A stretch of DNA of 18,027 nucleotides from CAZVRZ01 sp964629965 (GTDB taxonomy: Bacteria; Chloroflexota; Anaerolineae; Anaerolineales; UBA4823). Made by a program: the position numbers and the translations under genes. The stretch lies in contig CAZVRZ010000111.1 in NCBI GenBank assembly GCA_964629965.1, positions 1 to 18,027 of the forward strand. Reading direction: 5' to 3'. A model generated the notes under the pieces. The model was not told the origin of the DNA and searched no databases. It was given only the letters and a program-made list of their open reading frames with translations. Positions 13,576 through 18,027 of the stretch are shown here, one piece after another; position 1 is the stretch's first letter, and every line of letters begins with the position of its first letter.

Positions 13576-13665
13576 ATGTTCTATGATTTTATTTTAGCCG
13601 GGCTGGTTTGCCTGGCGCTGCTGCTTTATTTGATCTATTCGCTGCTGCACCCGGAGAAATTCTAA
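13576..13665 (+). CDS. kdpF: KdpF, small subunit of the potassium-transporting ATPase
   Basis: A 29-residue peptide, one hydrophobic helix with the ending typical of KdpF (LLYLIYSLLHPEKF). KdpF stabilises the KdpFABC complex in the membrane. AAAGG lies 8 nt before the ATG. Its stop overlaps the kdpA start (TAATG), as in other kdp operons. Confidence 0.9.
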   Translation: MFYDFILAGLVCLALLLYLIYSLLHPEKF

Positions 13666-15359
13666 TGACCGCGCGTGATTGGTTTCAGTTGATCCTATAT
13701 TTCGCACTGGTCCTGGTTTGCACTCCCGCGTTGGGCGGTTACATGGCGAAAGTGTATGCGGGTGAGCGCACTTTGCTTTCTCCACTGCTCCATCCTGTGG
13801 AGACCTTTGTTTATCATCTGCTGAGTGTGAAGGAGAGTGATGAGCAAACCTGGAAGGAATACAGCGCGGCTGTGCTGGTGTTCCACCTGCTGGGATTTTT
13901 GTTTTTGTTTGTCTTGCTGCTTGGGCAAGGCTTCTTGCCTCTGAACCCGGCAGGAATGAAGACCGTGGAATGGATGCTGGCTTTCAATATCGCCACCAGC
14001 TTTGTCACCAATACCAACTGGCAATCCTATGCTGGCGAAATCACGCTCAGCTATTTGACCCAAATGGTCGGCCTGACCGTGCAAAACTTTGCCAGCGCGG
14101 CCGCGGGAATGGCTGTCTTGGTGGCGTTGATCCGAGGCATCAAACGGCATTCTGCCGCCACGCTGGGAAATTTTTGGACTGACCTGCTGCGCGGGGTGCT
14201 GTATATCCTGCTGCCCCTCTCGCTGTTCCTGGCCTTGGCATTGGTCAGCCAGGGAGTCATCCAAAACTTTTCGTCCCCTGTTTCTGCAAACGGATTAGAA
14301 GGCGCAGGCCAGGTAATGCCGCAAGGACCAGCAGCCAGCCAGGTGGCGATCAAGCAGCTTGGCACGAACGGCGGAGGATACTTCAACACCAACAGCGCCC
14401 ACCCCTATGAGAACCCCACACCGCTAAGCAATTTCATGGAGGCTTTGGCGATCCTGCTGATCCCCGCCGCTTTGACCAACACATATGGACACATGGTCGG
14501 CTCGCAGCGCCAGGGCTGGATTATTTTCGCTGCCATGTCGGCTGTGTTGATTTTCTCGCTGGCAGGAATGTTGGCGAGCGAATACACGCCCACCCCGGCG
14601 CTGGCTGGTGCCTCCTCAACGATGGAAGGCAAAGAGGTGCGCCTGGGTATAGCGAACAGCGTGCTGTGGGGTGCAGTTACGACAGCCGCTTCGAACGGCT
14701 CGGTCAATGCCATGTTGAGCAGTTTCAAGCCGCTGGCGGGCGGGCTGGCGATGCTGCACATCCTGCTTGGCGAAGTGATCTTTGGCGGGGTTGGATCGGG
14801 CCTGTATGGCATGCTCCTGTTTATTTTCCTGACGGCCTTTATCGCCGGGTTGATGGTGGGGCGCACCCCCGAATATTTGGGCAAGAAGATCGAAGCGCAA
14901 GAGATCCAAATGACGGTCATTGCCATCCTGCTGCCCAGTGCTGCTATCCTTTTGCCCGCTGCTGCTGCCGTCTTAATCGATCATGGATTGGTCAGCCGGG
15001 CAAATCTTGGGCCGCATGGGTTCAGCGAGATCCTGTACGCTTTCACCTCTGCTGCGGGGAATAACGGCAGCGCCTTCGCCGGGTTGAACGCCAACACGCC
15101 GTTTTATAACTTGCTTTTGGGGTTGTGTATGTGGTTGGGCCGGCTGGGTGTCATGCTGCCAGTCCTGGCAATCGCTGGTTCCCTGGTACGGAAAAAGTAT
15201 ATCCCCCCATCCTCGGGCACATTGCCAACCGACACACTGCTCTTTGCAGGGATGTTAATTGCCGTGATCTTGATTGTTGGGGCGCTTACCTTTTTCCCGG
15301 CGCTGGCCCTGGGGCCGGTGGTGGAACAGTTGTTGATGGCTGCCGGGCGAGTCTATTAG
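13665..15359 (+). CDS. kdpA: KdpA, potassium-binding channel-like subunit of the Kdp ATPase
   Basis: A 564-residue membrane protein, the usual length. KdpA is related to ion channels of the SKT superfamily and selects K+ for the pump. The four selectivity-filter regions are visible: TNTNWQSYAGE (about 115-125), GTNGGGYFNTNSAHPYENPT (about 233-252), GGVGSGLYGM (about 373-382) and AGNNGSAFAGLNANTPFYN (about 463-481). ATG 13665 overlaps the kdpF stop; an in-frame ATG at 13608 lies inside kdpF and is rejected. KdpB follows after 14 nt. Confidence 0.97.
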   Translation: MTARDWFQLILYFALVLVCTPALGGYMAKVYAGERTLLSPLLHPVETFVYHLLSVKESDEQTWKEYSAAVLVFHLLGFLFLFVLLLGQGFLPLNPAGMKTVEWMLAFNIATSFVTNTNWQSYAGEITLSYLTQMVGLTVQNFASAAAGMAVLVALIRGIKRHSAATLGNFWTDLLRGVLYILLPLSLFLALALVSQGVIQNFSSPVSANGLEGAGQVMPQGPAASQVAIKQLGTNGGGYFNTNSAHPYENPTPLSNFMEALAILLIPAALTNTYGHMVGSQRQGWIIFAAMSAVLIFSLAGMLASEYTPTPALAGASSTMEGKEVRLGIANSVLWGAVTTAASNGSVNAMLSSFKPLAGGLAMLHILLGEVIFGGVGSGLYGMLLFIFLTAFIAGLMVGRTPEYLGKKIEAQEIQMTVIAILLPSAAILLPAAAAVLIDHGLVSRANLGPHGFSEILYAFTSAAGNNGSAFAGLNANTPFYNLLLGLCMWLGRLGVMLPVLAIAGSLVRKKYIPPSSGTLPTDTLLFAGMLIAVILIVGALTFFPALALGPVVEQLLMAAGRVY

Positions 15360-15373
15360 AGAGGTTGATTGGT

Positions 15374-16675
15374 ATGGGAAAGAAAACTCTTCCTTTGTTT
15401 GAAGCAAAAATTGTGCGCCGCGCTCTGGTGGATGCGTTGATCAAACTCAACCCTCGCCAGATGGTGCGCAACCCGGTCATGTTTGTGGTGGAAGTNNNNN
15501 NNNNNNNNNNNNNNNNNNNNNNNNNNNNNNNNNNNNNNNNNNNNNNNNNNNNNNNNNNNNNNNNNNNNNNNNNNNNNNNNNNNNNNNNNNNNNNNGCCCA
15601 ACTGGCTTCGCTGGCAGATGAAACCCCCGAAGGCCGCTCGGTTGTGATCCTGGCTAAGGAAAAATATGGCTTGCGCGGGCGTGACCTGGCCTCCCAGCAG
15701 GTTCAATTTGTGCCTTTTACGGCCCAAACGCGCATGAGCGGTGTGGATTTTCCAGCCAATGATGGCCGCCCAGCCAGAAAGATACGAAAAGGAGCGGCCG
15801 ACTCCGTACGGCGCTATGTAGAAACCCAGGGAGTAAATTTCCCACTCGAAGTGCAGACCACAATCGAGACAGTAGCCAAGAACGGTGGCACGCCGTTGGT
15901 GGTGGTGGATGGCGCCGATCTGCTTGGGGTGATTGAATTACGCGATGTTGTCAAAGGCGGAATCCGCGAACGCTTTGCCCAACTGCGCTCAATGGGCATC
16001 CGCACTGTGATGATTACAGGCGACAACCCCCTCACCGCCGCGGCGATTGCTGCTGAAGCCGGCGTGGATGACTTTATGGCTCAAGCCACCCCTGAAGATA
16101 AACTCAAGCGCATCCGCCAGGAACAGGCAGGCGGCCACTTGGTGGCGATGACCGGCGATGGCACGAATGATGCTCCGGCGTTGGCGCAATCGGATGTGGG
16201 TGTGGCGATGAACACCGGCACCCAGGCGGCGCGCGAGGCCGGCAACATGGTGGACCTGGATAGCGACCCCACCAAGTTGATCGAGGTGGTGGAAATTGGC
16301 AAACAACTGCTGATGACGCGCGGCGCGCTGACCACTTTCAGCATTGCCAATGATGTGGCCAAATATTTCGCCATTCTGCCGGCTATGTTTGCTACGTTGT
16401 ATGCAACCTCTCCTGGTGGAGTTGGCCCGCTGGCGGCTTTGAACATTATGGGACTGGCCTCTCCCCAAAGCGCCATTCTCAGCGCGATCATCTTCAACGC
16501 CCTGATCATCATCGCCCTGATCCCCCTGGCGCTGCGCGGCGTTGCTTACCGGCCTATGAGCGCCGCGGCAGTGCTGCAACGCAACTTGCTTTTGTATGGC
16601 GCTGGCGGCTTGATTGCGCCGTTCATTGGCATCAAGTTAATTGATCTGCTTTTGGTGGCTTTACACCTGGTTTAA
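15374..16675 (+). CDS. kdpB: KdpB, P-type ATPase subunit (interrupted by an assembly gap)
   Basis: The catalytic subunit of KdpFABC. The start (MGKKTLPLFEAKIVRRALVD, then LNPRQMVRNPVMFVVE) and the C-terminal 359 residues are present. After the gap it resumes at AQLASLADETPEGRSVVILA in the nucleotide-binding domain; MITGDNPLTAAAIAAEAGVD, TGDGTNDAPALAQSDVGVAM and the C-terminal membrane helices follow. From memory of the E. coli protein (about 680 residues), roughly 300 residues are missing, including the TGES region, the first membrane helices and the phosphorylated Asp in DKTGT. Only 100 N fill that space, so the gap length is a placeholder, and the frame matching across it is chance. AGAGG stands 9 nt before ATG 15374. 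The gene is most likely intact in the organism. Confidence 0.95.
   Translation: MGKKTLPLFEAKIVRRALVDALIKLNPRQMVRNPVMFVVEXXXXXXXXXXXXXXXXXXXXXXXXXXXXXXXXXXAQLASLADETPEGRSVVILAKEKYGLRGRDLASQQVQFVPFTAQTRMSGVDFPANDGRPARKIRKGAADSVRRYVETQGVNFPLEVQTTIETVAKNGGTPLVVVDGADLLGVIELRDVVKGGIRERFAQLRSMGIRTVMITGDNPLTAAAIAAEAGVDDFMAQATPEDKLKRIRQEQAGGHLVAMTGDGTNDAPALAQSDVGVAMNTGTQAAREAGNMVDLDSDPTKLIEVVEIGKQLLMTRGALTTFSIANDVAKYFAILPAMFATLYATSPGGVGPLAALNIMGLASPQSAILSAIIFNALIIIALIPLALRGVAYRPMSAAAVLQRNLLLYGAGGLIAPFIGIKLIDLLLVALHLV
15496..15595. other. Assembly gap of 100 N
   Basis: Exactly 100 unknown bases, the conventional filler for a scaffold gap of unknown size. Comparison with normal KdpB length suggests the real missing sequence is near 0.9 kb. 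Confidence 0.98.
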
Positions 16676-16696
16676 TCGTTTGGATGGAGGTTCGCA

Positions 16697-17263
16697 ATGT
16701 ACAAACAGATCCGCCCCGCCTTCTTAACCTTGCTTGTGCTGACGCTGTTCACCGGGATAATCTACCCACTGGCCATCACCGGCCTGGCGCAGATCATTTT
16801 TCCCTTCCAGGCCAACGGTAGCCTGGTCATTGTGGAAGATAAAGTTGTTGGTTCACTCCTCATCGGCCAGGCGTTCAATGCGCCACAGTATTTTTGGCCG
16901 AGGCCATCTGCGGTTGGTTATAACCCCTTGCCATCCTCCGGCAGTAACCTGAGCCCAACCAGCCAGGTGCTTTTAGAGCAGGTACAGCAAAGAGAACAGG
17001 AATTGCGCTTACTGTACAACCTGCCTGCAGATGCAAGCCTGCCCGCCGATTTGCTTTTTGCCTCGGCCAGTGGCCTGGACCCGCATATCAGCCCCGCAGC
17101 GGCGCGGCTGCAAATTGATCGGGTGGCCCAGGCGCGTGGATTGACCGAAGAACAGGTGGCGGCTCTGGTCGAGCAATATACAGAGCCGGCTCAGTTTGGC
17201 CTGCTTGGGGAACCGCGCGTGAATGTTTGCTTGTTAAATCTTGCCTTAGATGCGCTACAATAA
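16697..17263 (+). CDS. kdpC: KdpC, assembly subunit of the Kdp ATPase
   Basis: A 188-residue protein with one N-terminal transmembrane helix (about 10-35) and a soluble periplasmic domain. Typical KdpC landmarks: GIIYPLAITGLAQIIFPFQA, GSLLIGQAFNAPQYFWPRPS, and ASASGLDPHISPAAARLQID. It stabilises the complex and links KdpA to KdpB. GGAGG lies 6 nt before the ATG; kdpB stops 21 nt upstream and kdpD starts 4 nt downstream. Confidence 0.97.
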   Translation: MYKQIRPAFLTLLVLTLFTGIIYPLAITGLAQIIFPFQANGSLVIVEDKVVGSLLIGQAFNAPQYFWPRPSAVGYNPLPSSGSNLSPTSQVLLEQVQQREQELRLLYNLPADASLPADLLFASASGLDPHISPAAARLQIDRVAQARGLTEEQVAALVEQYTEPAQFGLLGEPRVNVCLLNLALDALQ

Positions 17264-17267
17264 CCAT

Positions 17268-18027
17268 ATGGATGATCATCGACCAGACCCCGATCAACTG
17301 CTGGCTGCCGTTCAACGGCAAGAAACTAGCCAAAGCCGCGGCAAATTGAAAATCTTCTTGGGGATGGCGGCTGGCGTTGGCAAAACATACGCCATGCTGG
17401 AGGCTGCCCGGCAGATCAAGATCACAGGAACAGATGTAATCGTTGGGATAGTAGAAACGCACGGTCGCACAGAGACGCAGGCCTTATTGGCTGACATGGA
17501 AATCAGCCCCCGGCTCGAAATCGAATATCACGGCGCAGTTTTGCAAGAAATGGATCTGGACGCCATCCTGTTACGCCGCCCGCAGCTCGTTTTGGTGGAT
17601 GAGTTGGCGCATACCAATGCCCCTGGCTCTCGCCACGTCAAACGATACCAGGATGTGCTTGAAATCCTGGAGGAAGGGATCAGCGTTTACACAACCGTGA
17701 ATGTGCAGCACTTCGAGAGCCGCGCCGATTCTGTGCAGCAAATCACGGGCATCCGTGTCCACGAAACCGTCCCAGACACCTTGATTGACATTGCCAGTGA
17801 GATCGAGTTAATTGACCTTTCGCCAGACGAGCTGCGGCAGCGTCTTTTTGAGGGCAAGGTTTATACGGCAGAACGGGTGGAAGTGGCAGCAGACAATTTC
17901 TTCCGCCTCGGCAACCTGACGGCGCTGCGCGAAATGGCGCTCCGCCTGACCGCCGAGCGTGTAGATCACCAACTTCAGGATTACATGCAGGTCAAGCATA
18001 TTGCCGGGCCGTGGAAATCTAGTGAGC
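17268..18027 (+). CDS. kdpD: KdpD sensor histidine kinase, N-terminal part (runs off window)
   Basis: The first 253 residues of KdpD, cut by the right edge. The N-terminal KdpD domain (PF02702 type) is clear: Walker-A-like FLGMAAGVGKTYAML (residues 30-44), Walker-B-like VLVDELAHTNAPGSRHVKRY near 110, then TTVNVQHFESR and VPDTLIDIASEIELIDLSPD. KdpD senses K+ limitation or salt stress and phosphorylates KdpE, which activates kdp. The USP-like domain, membrane helices and kinase domain would lie beyond the window. The 4-nt spacing after kdpC puts it in the same operon; no strong ribosome site is seen, so translation is probably coupled. Confidence 0.95.
   Translation, partial: MDDHRPDPDQLLAAVQRQETSQSRGKLKIFLGMAAGVGKTYAMLEAARQIKITGTDVIVGIVETHGRTETQALLADMEISPRLEIEYHGAVLQEMDLDAILLRRPQLVLVDELAHTNAPGSRHVKRYQDVLEILEEGISVYTTVNVQHFESRADSVQQITGIRVHETVPDTLIDIASEIELIDLSPDELRQRLFEGKVYTAERVEVAADNFFRLGNLTALREMALRLTAERVDHQLQDYMQVKHIAGPWKSSE

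Noticed and set aside
15125..15373. KdpB start at 15125
   Set aside because: This stretch is inside kdpA in another frame; the KdpB N-terminal sequence begins at 15374.
1..18027. CRISPR arrays, tRNA or rRNA genes, transposases
   Set aside because: No regular short repeats with spacers, no tRNA/rRNA signatures and no transposase or integrase frames were seen.

Overview
This is an accessory-rich bacterial window of moderate to fairly high G+C, with clear Shine-Dalgarno sites and frequent GTG starts. It contains no rRNA, tRNA or other taxonomic marker. The style of the genes (LemA/TPM/rhomboid cluster, KdpFABC-KdpD, Rph-like enzyme) recalls Chloroflexota such as Anaerolineae, but that is a low-confidence guess. 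A run of exactly 100 N inside kdpB shows the window comes from a scaffolded draft, probably metagenomic, assembly.

Left part (1-5435): a TetR regulator on the minus strand, cut by the window edge, faces a plus-strand pair. The pair is a phosphoenolpyruvate-synthase/rifampin-phosphotransferase-like enzyme with an unusual C-terminal coiled coil and two membrane segments, and a 14-helix MFS (DHA2-type) exporter. The shared intergenic region has a near-ideal sigma-70 promoter (TTGACA, 16 bp, TATAAT) with a perfect 16-bp palindrome overlapping its -35 box, so this looks like a TetR-controlled drug-response locus. A small excisionase-type HTH gene follows behind an elaborate set of RNA hairpins.

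Middle part (5587-13082): all genes are on the minus strand. Read 5' to 3' they are: a CBS-domain protein; a broken chimera of a TPM protein and the end of a superoxide dismutase; an ABC-2 exporter (ATPase plus permease); an intact TPM-LemA-rhomboid operon; and two paralogous proteins of unknown function. A conserved ~60-bp non-coding block ending in TATACT stands upstream of three of these units and may be a shared promoter/operator. A segment with the CBS gene, its upstream region and the 5' end of the TPM gene is duplicated at about 98% identity in its best part. One copy has lost 370 bp including most of the CBS gene; the other has its TPM gene fused to the dismutase remnant.

Right part (13260-18027): kdpF-kdpA-kdpB-kdpC-kdpD, the high-affinity potassium ATPase and the start of its sensor kinase. 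Upstream lies a structured element with a terminator whose 5' arm overlaps a competing stem, as in an attenuator. The same element, 38 of 40 nt identical over its core, precedes the HTH gene at 5226, and a decayed copy sits at 9662. These elements are the best candidate for something undescribed: a cis-regulatory RNA, not recognised by me as a known riboswitch class, that may act on the kdp operon and on the HTH gene.
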